A stretch of 64,000 bases of DNA from JAAYDI01 sp052034005. GTDB taxonomy: Bacteria; Planctomycetota; Planctomycetia; Pirellulales; Pirellulaceae. Location of the stretch: assembly GCA_052034005.1 (NCBI GenBank), contig JBPOJB010000042.1, forward strand, positions 16,375-80,374, in the 5' to 3' direction. The notes below the pieces were generated by a model, which made no database searches, was not told the DNA's origin, and worked only from the letters and a program-made list of their open reading frames with translations. The position numbers and the translations under genes were made by a program. This document shows positions 45,506-55,785 of the stretch, piece by piece; positions within the stretch are counted from its first letter, which is position 1, and each line of letters opens with the position of its first letter.

Positions 45506-45975
45506 GGATGCTCTGCAGACACTCGACGCGGGCAACCAGGCCGGGGCCAACCAACCTTGAAATCAGAAACCGCGGAAATCGTATCGTTCCATGGAAGCTG
45601 CGGCATCGGTCTGGGTACATTCCTTGACATCGCGCGGGCATTGGGCGGACATCTCACCTCACCGGCGGGTGTCGTTGAGTCCCAACTCCAGTGGTCACCG
45701 CCACTGCCGTGCATGCGGTTGTCCGCCGACGCGTTGACATCAGGCGATCGCCTGTCATCACGGCGACACCGGCAGAAAAACACGCAGTCGAAGCCGTCGT
45801 GAATCTAAGCCCGAAACATCAACAAGTCAACCATTTGCGACAGGTGGTCACGCGGGAGGCAGACGGACCAGACGCCCCGCCGCTCCCATCTTCTCGCCGC
45901 AAACCGGATTAATGAGTCCTGACCCCTTTTTTGGATCCCCCTTCCGCGACGCCCGATTGTCAGTACATTGACGGC
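45506..45975. other. Intergenic region upstream of glyS
   Basis: About 470 bp. The left half is the presumed promoter region of the STM3941-like gene; the right end carries the second direct repeat (45907-45937) 38 bases before glyS. Short frames on both strands have no recognisable product. Confidence 0.5.
45907..45937 (+). repeat. Direct repeat flanking cassette, right copy
   Basis: Thirty-one bases, GATTAATGAGTC...TTTTTTGGATC, in the same orientation as the left copy at 44534-44563. It ends 38 bases before the glyS start codon. Confidence 0.85.
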
Positions 45976-47583
<1,608 letters not shown>

Positions 47584-47732
47584 GGAGCTGCGGACCAGGT
47601 CCAGCCCCCGGCCGGCCACCCGGGCGCGCAAGCGCGCTGCCGGTCGGAAATCTCGTTGCCAAATCCGCACGCGGCTCCCATAATGGCGCATGGCGGGGAT
47701 GTGGAGGTGTGCCGTTCGAAGGAGTGCACGTG

Positions 47733-48767
47733 ATGAGCAACAGACTGTTCGCCCCGCTCCTGGCAGTCGGACTGCTGGCCTGCCTGGCGGCGCCGGTCCG
47801 GGCAGATCGACCCGGCTTCTATTCCAACAATGTGCTGCAGGGCGGCTCGAGCCGCGTGCCGGACGGGCCGCGTGGCGGCGATCGACGGCCTGCCTTTCCC
47901 GGCCGTGGCGGGCCGCGCTACCATGACGGCGGTGGCCTCCATTTCCACGTCGGGCCGGGCTACTACTCCGCGCGGCCGTTCTACGCCTATCCGTACCTGG
48001 ACCCGAGCTGGAGCTACGGGTACGGCACGGGGATCTACTACGACCCGGCCACCAACACGACCCGCTACTACCTGCCGCCGACCTTCATCCCGGGCGAACT
48101 GATGTACGGCCCGCTGGCCGCCGAACGGTTCCTGGGGATCCCGCGCGGCCCGATCGCCGTGCCGCCGGCGGCCGACGGCGTGCCGGACGGCTTGGGCCGG
48201 AACCTGACGGCAGAGGACGTGGCCGACAAGCTGCGCAACAGCAACGACGAGGCCCGGGCGCGGGCGCGGCGGTTCATGGAGCTTGGCGATGCGCAGTTCC
48301 AGAAGCAGCAGTTCAACAGCGCGCTGCAACGCTACAAGTCGGCGATCGAGGCCGCACCGGACCTGGTGGACGCCTACGTACACCAGGGATTTGCGCTGCT
48401 CGCAGTCGGCCAGTATCGATTGGCGGCCAAGGCGTTGAAAATCGCCGTCGAACTGGATCCGGAATTCATCAAGGCCGCCTTCCAACTGGACGACCTCTAC
48501 GGCCCGAACCGACTGGCCGCCACGTCGCACCTCGAGATGCTGGCCCAGGAGGCGATGGAGCAGCCGGAGAACGGCGACCTGCTGTTCCTGGTGGGCATGA
48601 TGCTCTACGCCGACGGCGAGCCGGAGCGAGCCCGCAAGTTCTTCCGCCGCGCGGTACAACTGGGCGGTCCCGAAGCGGCCCGCTGGCTCGCCCCGCTGCT
48701 GACGACCGACGCGCCGGCCGAGGCCGTGCCGGCCCTGGCCGATCAGGCGGCCGGCTTGGAAACGTAG
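47733..48767 (+). CDS. Exported TPR protein of unknown function
   Basis: Signal peptide (FAPLLAVGLLACLAAPVRA), then a Gly/Tyr/Pro-rich linker (GPGYYSARPFYAYPYLDP, GYGTGIYYDPATNTTRYYLPP) common in planctomycete exported proteins, and three TPR-like repeats (ARRFMELGDAQFQKQQFNSALQRY, VDAYVHQGFALLAVGQYRLA, LLFLVGMMLYADGEPERARK). No catalytic motif. AAGGAG lies eight bases before the ATG at 47733. It is 149 bp after glyS and convergent with the next gene. Confidence 0.8.
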   Translation: MSNRLFAPLLAVGLLACLAAPVRADRPGFYSNNVLQGGSSRVPDGPRGGDRRPAFPGRGGPRYHDGGGLHFHVGPGYYSARPFYAYPYLDPSWSYGYGTGIYYDPATNTTRYYLPPTFIPGELMYGPLAAERFLGIPRGPIAVPPAADGVPDGLGRNLTAEDVADKLRNSNDEARARARRFMELGDAQFQKQQFNSALQRYKSAIEAAPDLVDAYVHQGFALLAVGQYRLAAKALKIAVELDPEFIKAAFQLDDLYGPNRLAATSHLEMLAQEAMEQPENGDLLFLVGMMLYADGEPERARKFFRRAVQLGGPEAARWLAPLLTTDAPAEAVPALADQAAGLET

Positions 48768-48785
48768 AGCCGACCACGCCGCCTG

Positions 48786-49601
48786 CTACGCCGCATCCTT
48801 CGAACGGTCCAGCTGCGACGCGAGCGCGTCCAACTCCGCGCGCAGACTATCGAGCGCCACCTGCGATGCCGGGCTCTCCGATGCCGCGCTCTCCAATGCC
48901 CGGTGACCGAGCCGATCCGCCCCCGACACACTCGCCTGGTCGTGCTTCGCATCGATGCGGAGACGCCGTAGTTGGTCGTCCACCGTGTGCAGCGCAACAA
49001 ACGTCGCCCGGTTACTGTGCCAGACCACCTCCAGCTGCCAGATCACGACAAACAGCACCGCCAGCTGACCGCCGAGCACCATCGGCAACGCCAGGCGCCA
49101 CAACAACGCCGAGCCGGTCGTCAGGGAGAAACCCACCAGCGCCGCACCACAGGTGAATACGCCGATGCCCAACGCCAGGATCAGCCAGGGGAGCATGCTC
49201 CCACTGGCGGCCGACGACGGGGCCGTCGCCGGTGTCCAGCCCTCCGCCCGCTGATCGGCTACTTCGCCCGGTAGCGCCGCAGAGCCCGGCTCGATCGGCC
49301 GGGCGCTTGTCACTTGACCCATGAGTCGCTGGGCGTGCCGAATCGTCTCTTCGAAATCCCAGGCTTCCAATTCCGTGAAGTCGGGCAGCCCGTCACCCGC
49401 CGAGCTCGCCGCGCCGTACGCCTCCGCCGCGCCGCTCACTTGGCCGGGGGACGGCGAAGGTCCCGCGTGCGGCGCGGACAAGCGACCGGGAGCGGACTCA
49501 ACGCCGGTGGCAGGCTGACCACACCGGGCGCAGCAGACGCGACGGTCGTGCATCGAAGTGACTACCCCGGGGACTTCCTGCTGGCAGGCACGACACCACA
49601 T
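48786..49601 (-). CDS. Zinc-ribbon membrane protein of unknown function
   Basis: 271 residues. The N-terminus has two Cys pairs (MWCRACQQEV, RRVCCARCGQP) suggesting a zinc ribbon, then about 100 disordered residues, a pair of transmembrane helices (LPWLILALGIGVFTCGAALVGF, LALPMVLGGQLAVLFVVIWQLE) and a C-terminal helical tail (LDSLRAELDALASQLDRS) likely to coil. The domain layout recalls other planctomycete membrane proteins of unknown role. ATG at 49601; no strong ribosome site. Confidence 0.72.
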   Translation of the reverse strand: MWCRACQQEVPGVVTSMHDRRVCCARCGQPATGVESAPGRLSAPHAGPSPSPGQVSGAAEAYGAASSAGDGLPDFTELEAWDFEETIRHAQRLMGQVTSARPIEPGSAALPGEVADQRAEGWTPATAPSSAASGSMLPWLILALGIGVFTCGAALVGFSLTTGSALLWRLALPMVLGGQLAVLFVVIWQLEVVWHSNRATFVALHTVDDQLRRLRIDAKHDQASVSGADRLGHRALESAASESPASQVALDSLRAELDALASQLDRSKDAA

Positions 49602-49818
49602 GAACGTACCACCGCCCAATGCGCATCGCACAACGCGCATAGTACAAGTAGAGTATCCGTCAATGACACTTCATTCTCTTCATCGGGCCGCCCACCGCTT
49701 GGCCTGCAGGGTTTCTGACAGACTCACCGTGCGCGTCAAGATGGGGAAAACCCGCGCCGTGCGCAAGGACACAGCCAGGGTCGTGGATGCCGCCACGCGG
49801 GTACAGCGCGTGGTCACG

Positions 49819-50430
49819 CTACCGGAGTTGCACGCGTTGGAGCAGCACGCAGTAGAAATGGACCGCGAGGGCCACGACGGCCAGCAATCCGGCGTACCGG
49901 TGGATGTCGAGCAGGATTTCCAGCCCCTCGCTGCCGAACCATGTCAGCATGCTGACCAGCATCGTGGCCATCACGAGGAACCCGGCCAGCAAGAACAGCC
50001 AGAACATGACGCGCGGGACCCAGAAGAACTGCGGCAGGCCGGTCGCGTCCCCAGGCGGTTCCGGTACCCGCCCGAAACGGCTGGCACGGCACCAGGTCAG
50101 CGCCAGCAGCGGGAGCACGCCGGTCATCGCGCCGGCACCGAACATGTGGGCGAACAACCACCAGCCGTGCATGCCGCCGAACCGCAACACCGTGTAGAAC
50201 GACGTGACCGCCAGGACCGAGACGCTCACGAGCGTGCCGAGGTAGACCAGTCGTTCCCACCAGTTGAACCGCTTGCGGGCGCGCGGCGCACGACCGCCCA
50301 GCAGCGCGAGCACCAGATGCAGCGCCAAGACGACCCCGGTGGCGATCAACGTGACGGAGAGCAAGTCCGGGTAAATCTTGCCCGGGTGTTGCAGGAGTTC
50401 GGTGAGCCAGGTCATGAGGTTGTCGAGCAT
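49819..50430 (-). CDS. Cytochrome b561-like membrane protein
   Basis: Four or five predicted helices in 203 residues: LLSVTLIATGVVLALHLVLALL, ERLVYLGTLVSVSVLAVTSFY, WWLFAHMFGAGAMTGVLPLLAL, FWLFLLAGFLVMATMLVSML and YAGLLAVVALAVHFYCVLL. Histidines at positions consistent with haem ligation occur in the first, third and last helices (LALH, GGMHGWWLFAHMF, IHRYAG...AVH), typical of di-haem b561/cyt b subunits. It lies 46 bases after the seven-haem cytochrome c gene on the same strand, so it probably passes electrons between the quinone pool and that protein. GGAG precedes the ATG by seven bases. Confidence 0.75.
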   Translation of the reverse strand: MLDNLMTWLTELLQHPGKIYPDLLSVTLIATGVVLALHLVLALLGGRAPRARKRFNWWERLVYLGTLVSVSVLAVTSFYTVLRFGGMHGWWLFAHMFGAGAMTGVLPLLALTWCRASRFGRVPEPPGDATGLPQFFWVPRVMFWLFLLAGFLVMATMLVSMLTWFGSEGLEILLDIHRYAGLLAVVALAVHFYCVLLQRVQLR

Positions 50431-50476
50431 GGAACAACTCCAGGCGGGGCAGGGTGCCATCGGGTACAGGTATGAC

Positions 50477-52723
50477 TCAGGCGCGTCGCGCGAATCCAAA
50501 CAGTCCGTTGATGCCAAGCACCAGGAACGCGAGCAGGATCAGGCCAACCACGCCCGCCGACGCGAACCCGAACCACTTGAAGGCCGTGCGTCCGCGGAAC
50601 GATTGGTTCCAGGCGTCGATTTGGACCTGATCGAAATCCGCCAATGCCATCATGGTCTCCGTGGGCGGATCGGCGTCCGGCGCGGGTCCGAGGGCCGCCA
50701 CCCGGCCCGTGAAGATGGCCGCGTCCGGCGTGTGGCAGTCGAAGCACCCGTTGGTCGCGCCGGTGGACCAGCGCGCCGGGCGTACGTCATGCGCCAGGGC
50801 CCAGGAGTAGGGCTCGGCGGCCTGGTGGGTGAACACTTCGACTGCGTCCTCGCCGGCCAGCCGGTAGGCGCGCCCGCCCGCGACGTACACGGCCTGGGCG
50901 CCCTCCGTCTTGATGGCCTTCTGCAGGGCCTTGATCGGCGCGACCAGCTTCTGCCGGAACATGTCGGTGGCCTTGGTCTCCTCCAGGCGGTGCAGCTTCT
51001 CCCGCTCTTCGGCCGTCAGCTCCGATTCCGCCACTTGCGCGCGCTGTTCGCCCAGCTCAGCCGCCTTGTCCTCGGCCGTCAGCGTCACCTTCCCCAGCGT
51101 TTCGGCGAACGTGCTGTTCCCCCGTACGCGGAGGGAGGAGCGGAGTGTCGTGTAGACCATATCCGGATGGAGCGGCGTGATCTGTTCGTCCTTCATCTCA
51201 CCCCAGAACGCCGGCCAGACGGTCCGGTGCGGATAGAGCACACCCTGCTCGGTATGCAACATGACGGGCGCGGCCATGCCCGGATCGGTATCGGCCGAGA
51301 GCGAGTGCGTGGGGAGCCCCAGCCCATGCGCCATGGCCGTCTGCACTTGCCAGGCCTTCTGGTCGGGCTGCGGGCCCGAGTGGCACGCGGTGCAGGAGAG
51401 TCTTTCCAGATGGATCGTCGGCATGCCGCGGTGCAACGGCTTGGGCGCCCCGAGGCGACCACCGCCCACGACCGGTTTCGCCTCCGCGCTGCTGTCCATG
51501 TGGCAGCCGCGGCACGTGAGCGTCGTGACGTTCACGTCGGTCACACGGGCCTCCCCTTCGAACCCGCGCACCGTGTCATGCTCGATCCCGTGGCGGTGGC
51601 AATCGGAACAACGCATGCCGGCCCGCAGATGGACATCCTCGTCGTGCGCCCATTGCGGAGCCTCGCCCCGTCCCGTGACCCGCACGGTGTGACAGTAGTA
51701 GCAGACGCTGTCCGACGGCTTCCGCACAACGTCGAAGAAAACCTTCTTGTCGGCACTGATCCGCAGCGCCCGATACCGGGTCTTCGGCAGGCTGGGTCCC
51801 GTGTCGGCCACGGCTGCGGCCTCCGCACCGGCCGCGATGTCCGGCGTCGAGTCCTCAGCCGCTGACGGCTCCTGAGGTGCCTCCAGCTTGACCTCCTCCC
51901 CGTCCGAGCCCTCCACCGGCGGTGCGGGCGCGTCCGGTGAGGAGTCCCCGGCGGCGGCCTTCGGCGGTTTGGCCGACGGATCGAAATCGTCGGGCAGCCT
52001 CGAGACGGTCCCCTCGACGTCGGCGATCCCCAGCGCAGCGGCCGGGGCCCAGGCGAAGTTCTGCTTGGTGATCTGATCCCACCAGACCTCCATGCTGTAT
52101 GCTCCGTCGTGGCCGTGGCACGCCATGCAGTCGATCGCCAATTGGCCGGACAGCCTCCAGCGGCCGTTGTCCGGCGCGTCGGGCGGCGCGGCCGCATCCG
52201 CCTCGTGCGCCGGGAGCGCCGCGTCGTCGGCCGCGTCCGTCTCGCGCGCCGATATCTCCCCGTCCGACCCGTCGACCGGGCCGCCCGGCAGGTGGCGGCC
52301 GAATTTGAGTATGAAATCCCACTTGCTGATGCCCAGCGCGCGCGGGTCGTAGGTCCCGGGCCAGCCGCGGTAGGAGAGCGGGATCTGCGTACCGGTGCGC
52401 GTATCGGTCCAGATCCACGGCTCACCGGGCCGGCCCGCCTGCGCCGTCAGCCGCTGCATGGCGTTGAAGTGGTAGCCATGCGCGATCGCCTCATAGTCGT
52501 GGCAGCGCCCGCAGGTGAAGACCGGTGAATAGGGCGCCGCGTTCGGGTCCTCCGGGTCGATCCGGCTATCCGTCGCGTCGTACAGCTCGATCCAATGCGC
52601 GTAGAGGCTGCGGCTGTGCGTCGCGGCAAAGCGCGACTCCTCGGCACCCGCCGACACAGCACTGCACAATAGTCCTACGAGCAAGCTCTTGATGAGGACG
52701 GCGCAGATTCCCCGCCATGCCAT
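50477..52723 (-). CDS. Seven-haem c-type cytochrome, membrane-anchored
   Basis: 748 residues, with signal peptide (LIKSLLVGLLCSAVSAGA), seven C-x-x-C-H haem sites (CGRCH 71, CMACH 199, CYYCH 341, CSDCH 372, CRGCH 404, CTACH 444, CFDCH 660) and a C-terminal transmembrane helix near residues 717-741. Two acidic, Ala/Pro-rich insertions, each containing a P-V-[DE]-G-S-D-G-E motif, separate haem 1 from 2 and 2 from 3. It resembles octahaem/multihaem cytochromes of metal or sulfur redox pathways but I cannot assign a substrate. The cytochrome b-like gene follows. Both form a candidate electron-transfer module with its catalytic partner unknown. Confidence 0.85.
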   Translation of the reverse strand: MAWRGICAVLIKSLLVGLLCSAVSAGAEESRFAATHSRSLYAHWIELYDATDSRIDPEDPNAAPYSPVFTCGRCHDYEAIAHGYHFNAMQRLTAQAGRPGEPWIWTDTRTGTQIPLSYRGWPGTYDPRALGISKWDFILKFGRHLPGGPVDGSDGEISARETDAADDAALPAHEADAAAPPDAPDNGRWRLSGQLAIDCMACHGHDGAYSMEVWWDQITKQNFAWAPAAALGIADVEGTVSRLPDDFDPSAKPPKAAAGDSSPDAPAPPVEGSDGEEVKLEAPQEPSAAEDSTPDIAAGAEAAAVADTGPSLPKTRYRALRISADKKVFFDVVRKPSDSVCYYCHTVRVTGRGEAPQWAHDEDVHLRAGMRCSDCHRHGIEHDTVRGFEGEARVTDVNVTTLTCRGCHMDSSAEAKPVVGGGRLGAPKPLHRGMPTIHLERLSCTACHSGPQPDQKAWQVQTAMAHGLGLPTHSLSADTDPGMAAPVMLHTEQGVLYPHRTVWPAFWGEMKDEQITPLHPDMVYTTLRSSLRVRGNSTFAETLGKVTLTAEDKAAELGEQRAQVAESELTAEEREKLHRLEETKATDMFRQKLVAPIKALQKAIKTEGAQAVYVAGGRAYRLAGEDAVEVFTHQAAEPYSWALAHDVRPARWSTGATNGCFDCHTPDAAIFTGRVAALGPAPDADPPTETMMALADFDQVQIDAWNQSFRGRTAFKWFGFASAGVVGLILLAFLVLGINGLFGFARRA

Positions 52724-52838
52724 GACATGGTCTCCCGTTGGTCTCCTGAGGCTGTTTCCGAGAAAAAGGGCGAGCTAATTCTCCGAAAACCGGGCGTGCG
52801 CGTAAAGTGGTGGTCCGGCAGAACGGGTCCCCAGCCGA

Positions 52839-53897
52839 TCAGCCGGAGACGGATTTGGCGCCTGTCAGCGCCCGGCCCAGCTCCGCCAGGAGGCGTTGGC
52901 GCACCGACGCGACGTCTCCAGACAGCGTGGCGCCCGCCGCCGCTCGGTGCCCTCCGCCGCCGAACAGCGCGGCGATTCGGCTGCAGTCCACCGCATCGTT
53001 GCGGCTCCGCAGGCTGGCCTTGACCGTCCCTGCCGGATGCTCGGTGAGCATCAGCGCCGCCTGCGTGCCGTCGATGGCCAGCGCCATGTTGATGAAATCT
53101 TCGGTGTCGGACCGCAGCGCGCCGGTATCTGCGAAGTCGCCGGGCAACACGTAGGTGTGCGCCAGGCGGCCGTCGAACTCCAGGGCGAGGCGGGAGAGCA
53201 CCAGGCCGCGCAGTTTCGCACGGCCCAGCGAGTCGCGCTCGTAGAGTTGGCGGAAGATCTCGCCGGGACACGCGCCGGCGGCAATCAATCGGGAGGCGAC
53301 CACGTAGGTGCTCTGACGCGTAGAGGAGAAGCGGAACCAGCCGGTATCGGTGGCGATCGCCGCGAAGAGCGCCGTGGCCATGGACGGGGTGACCGGGACG
53401 CGGAGGAACTGCAGGAAGTCGGCCACCAGCCGGCCGGTCGCCTCGGCCGACTCGTCGTGGAAGACAGCCGCCGGCATGGCATCTCCGCGGGCGTGGTGGT
53501 CGATCACGACGATCTGTGCCGAGGCCCGGCGCACGAGGTCGGCCATCCGGCCCAATTGCCCCCAGGCGGACGTGTCGAGCACCATAATCACGTCGGTGTC
53601 GGACCACGGCGGCTCGGCCGGCTCTTCGGCCAGCGTCTCGATCTGCTGCCGCGGGTCCAGGAACGCCAGGCGCGGCGGCACGCCGTCCGCGTTCACGATC
53701 CGCACCGTCTTGCCCAGCGACGCGAGCAGTTCGGCCATCGCCAATTCGCTGCCGAGCGCGTCGCAGTCCGGCCGCAGATGGCTGGTCAGCACGAAGCGCT
53801 CGTGGCGATCGATGATCGCCTTGAGCGCGTCCCATGCGATCGAAGAGGCGTCGTCTCTCATCGTCACCGCCTGATGGTTACCTGTTGAGTTGGACAC
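52839..53897 (-). CDS. DHH/DHHA1 phosphoesterase, NrnA-like
   Basis: Two-domain phosphoesterase. LTSHLRPDCDALGSELAMAELL, VMVLDTSAWGQLGRM and VVIDHHARGDAM are the DHH metal-binding motifs, and GTVKASLRSRN with FGGGGHRAAAGATL the DHHA1 domain. NrnA-type enzymes degrade nanoRNA oligonucleotides and dephosphorylate pAp. It lies 82 bases downstream of ribF, an arrangement known from the rbfA-nrnA-truB-ribF region of other bacteria. ATG at 53897 or 53861 (MRDDASS). Confidence 0.88.
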   Translation of the reverse strand: MSNSTGNHQAVTMRDDASSIAWDALKAIIDRHERFVLTSHLRPDCDALGSELAMAELLASLGKTVRIVNADGVPPRLAFLDPRQQIETLAEEPAEPPWSDTDVIMVLDTSAWGQLGRMADLVRRASAQIVVIDHHARGDAMPAAVFHDESAEATGRLVADFLQFLRVPVTPSMATALFAAIATDTGWFRFSSTRQSTYVVASRLIAAGACPGEIFRQLYERDSLGRAKLRGLVLSRLALEFDGRLAHTYVLPGDFADTGALRSDTEDFINMALAIDGTQAALMLTEHPAGTVKASLRSRNDAVDCSRIAALFGGGGHRAAAGATLSGDVASVRQRLLAELGRALTGAKSVSG

Positions 53898-53979
53898 GGG
53901 AAAGGAATAACGGATTTCATGGCGCTCACATCGCGGCCCGCCTCCTGCGCACGCCGACCGCCGCGGTCCGGCGCGGCCG

Positions 53980-54915
53980 CTACCTCAGCTCGACGACCCG
54001 GCGCGCGTCCGCCACATCGCGCTGCAACTGTGCTTGCAGCGCAGCGACCCCCTCGAACGATCGGATGTCGCGCAGGCGGTCGAGGAAATCAACACTCAGT
54101 TGTTCGCCGTACAGCGGTCGGTTCAGCCCCACCAGGTGGACCTCGAATTTCGTATCGGCTTCGCCGAACGTGGGGATCGGCCCGACGTGGATCGCGGCGA
54201 CGTAACTCGCACCGCCGAGCCAGGCGCGCCCAGCATAGACGCCCGCCGGCGGCAGCACCATCCCGACCGGCTGCAAGTTGGCCGTGGGGAAGCCGAGCTG
54301 TGCGCCGCGCCCGACGCCTGGAACGACGACACCGCGCACCTGGTAAGGCTGGGTCAGGAGCCGATCGGCGGCCGCGACGTTGCCGTCCTGGATCAGCGCG
54401 CGGATCCGGCTGCTCGACACGCAGCATCCGTCGACCCACAACGGCTCGACCACCTCCAACTCGATCCCCGCGGCGGCACAGAGCCGGGCCAAGTACTCGA
54501 CTGTCCCGCGGCGGCGGTGGCCGAAATGGAAGTCGGGCCCTTCCACGATGGCGCGGGCATCGAGTTGTTCGCGGAGGATGCGTTGGAAGAATTCGTCGGG
54601 CGAAAGCGCCAGCACCGCCCGGTCGGCGGGATACGCGATCACCGCATCCACGCCCAGCGCCACGAGGAGTTCGGTCTTCCGCTCGGTCGAGGTCAGCGGC
54701 GGGGGTGCGGCCTGCGGGCGCAGGGTGTGCGCGGGGTGCGGGTCGAACGTGAACACGACAGCCGCGCGACCCATCTGCCGCGCCCGGGCGACAAGCCGCT
54801 CCAGGAGCGCCGCGTGGCCCAGGTGGACGCCGTCGAAGTTGCCGATCGCCACCGCGCCCGATCGCCAGGAGGCCGGCAGGTTGCCCAGATCTCGAATCAG
54901 CGCCGCAGCAGTCAT
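53980..54915 (-). CDS. ribF: Bifunctional riboflavin kinase/FAD synthetase
   Basis: N-terminal adenylyltransferase: GAVAIGNFDGVHLGHAALL, VFTFDPHPAHTL, VEGPDFHFGHRRRGT and SSSRIRALIQDGNVAAADRLL. C-terminal riboflavin kinase: GRGAQLGFPTANL, LPPAGVYAGRAWLG, IPTFGEADTKFEVHL and LRDIRSFEGVAALQAQLQRDV. 311 residues is typical. Its ATG is immediately after the stop of nnrD (TAGATG), so the genes are coupled. Confidence 0.96.
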   Translation of the reverse strand: MTAAALIRDLGNLPASWRSGAVAIGNFDGVHLGHAALLERLVARARQMGRAAVVFTFDPHPAHTLRPQAAPPPLTSTERKTELLVALGVDAVIAYPADRAVLALSPDEFFQRILREQLDARAIVEGPDFHFGHRRRGTVEYLARLCAAAGIELEVVEPLWVDGCCVSSSRIRALIQDGNVAAADRLLTQPYQVRGVVVPGVGRGAQLGFPTANLQPVGMVLPPAGVYAGRAWLGGASYVAAIHVGPIPTFGEADTKFEVHLVGLNRPLYGEQLSVDFLDRLRDIRSFEGVAALQAQLQRDVADARRVVELR

Positions 54916-55779
54916 CTAACCGTATCCCAGTTCCTTCCACGCCTGCGGCAGGTGCGCAACCAGGTCACGCGCCGTCATCGCCCACTGGGTCAGTTCCCGC
55001 GCGGCGACGTCACCGGCCAGGCCATGCAGGTGCACGCCCAACCGGGCCGCCTCCCAGGGTCCGAGCCCCTGGCCGAGCAGCGCCGTGATGATCCCGGTCA
55101 GCACGTCACCCGCGCCGGCGGTCGCCAACCCGGGGTTGCCGGTCGTGTTCCGCGCGCTGCGGCGGCCGTCGGTCACCAGCGTGCGGTGGCCTTTGAGCAC
55201 CACGATGATCTGGTCGGTCCGCGCCACCTCGATCGCCCGGGCTTCCTGCCCCGCGCGATCGCGTGCGGAGACGCCGCACAGCCGCTGGAACTCGCCCGGG
55301 TGCGGCGTGATCACGCGCGGTCCGCCGGCGTGCGCGAGGGAGCCGCCGTCGGCGGCCAGCGCGTTCAGTGCGTCGGCGTCCACGACCGTCGGCAGCGGCG
55401 TCGACGCGTAGAGGGTGCTCACGAGCCGGGCGACGTGCGTGCCGCGTCCCAGGCCCGGCCCGCAGGCCAGCACATCGGCGCGCGCGGCGAGCGCCGCGAC
55501 GGCGTCCGCGGCGGCCGCCGTCAGCGAGCCGGTCGGATCGCAGGGCAAGGCGGCGGTCATGAGGCAGGGGTCGAAGGCGGCGACCGTCTCGAGACAGACG
55601 TCGGGCACACCGAGCGTGACGAGTCCCGCACCGGCGCGCAGGGCGGCCATCCCGGCCAGCGCGATCGCGCCGCTCATGCCGCGCGAGCCCCCGATCAGCA
55701 GTGCGCGGCCGAAGTCGCCCTTGTGGCTCTCCGGTGCGCGCGGCGCGAGACGTGGAAGTGCATCCGGGTCGCTCGTCAT
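54916..55779 (-). CDS. nnrD: ADP-dependent NAD(P)H-hydrate dehydratase
   Basis: Repairs hydrated NADH/NADPH by ADP-dependent dehydration. The ribokinase-like fold is visible: HKGDFGRALLIGGSRGMSGAIALAG, ALRAGAGLVTLG, LACGPGLGRG, VVDADALNAL, VITPHPGEFQRL, IVVLKGHRTLV and GNPGLATAGAGDVLTGIITALLGQG. No epimerase (NnrE) domain is fused. Between larB and ribF in a tight minus-strand cluster. Confidence 0.94.
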   Translation of the reverse strand: MTSDPDALPRLAPRAPESHKGDFGRALLIGGSRGMSGAIALAGMAALRAGAGLVTLGVPDVCLETVAAFDPCLMTAALPCDPTGSLTAAAADAVAALAARADVLACGPGLGRGTHVARLVSTLYASTPLPTVVDADALNALAADGGSLAHAGGPRVITPHPGEFQRLCGVSARDRAGQEARAIEVARTDQIIVVLKGHRTLVTDGRRSARNTTGNPGLATAGAGDVLTGIITALLGQGLGPWEAARLGVHLHGLAGDVAARELTQWAMTARDLVAHLPQAWKELGYG

Positions 55780-55785
55780 GGCATC

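Noticed and set aside
45500..45802. Open frame of 100 codons between the STM3941-like gene and glyS
   Set aside because: No homology, no ribosome site, and it overlaps the upstream end of the STM3941-like gene on the other strand.
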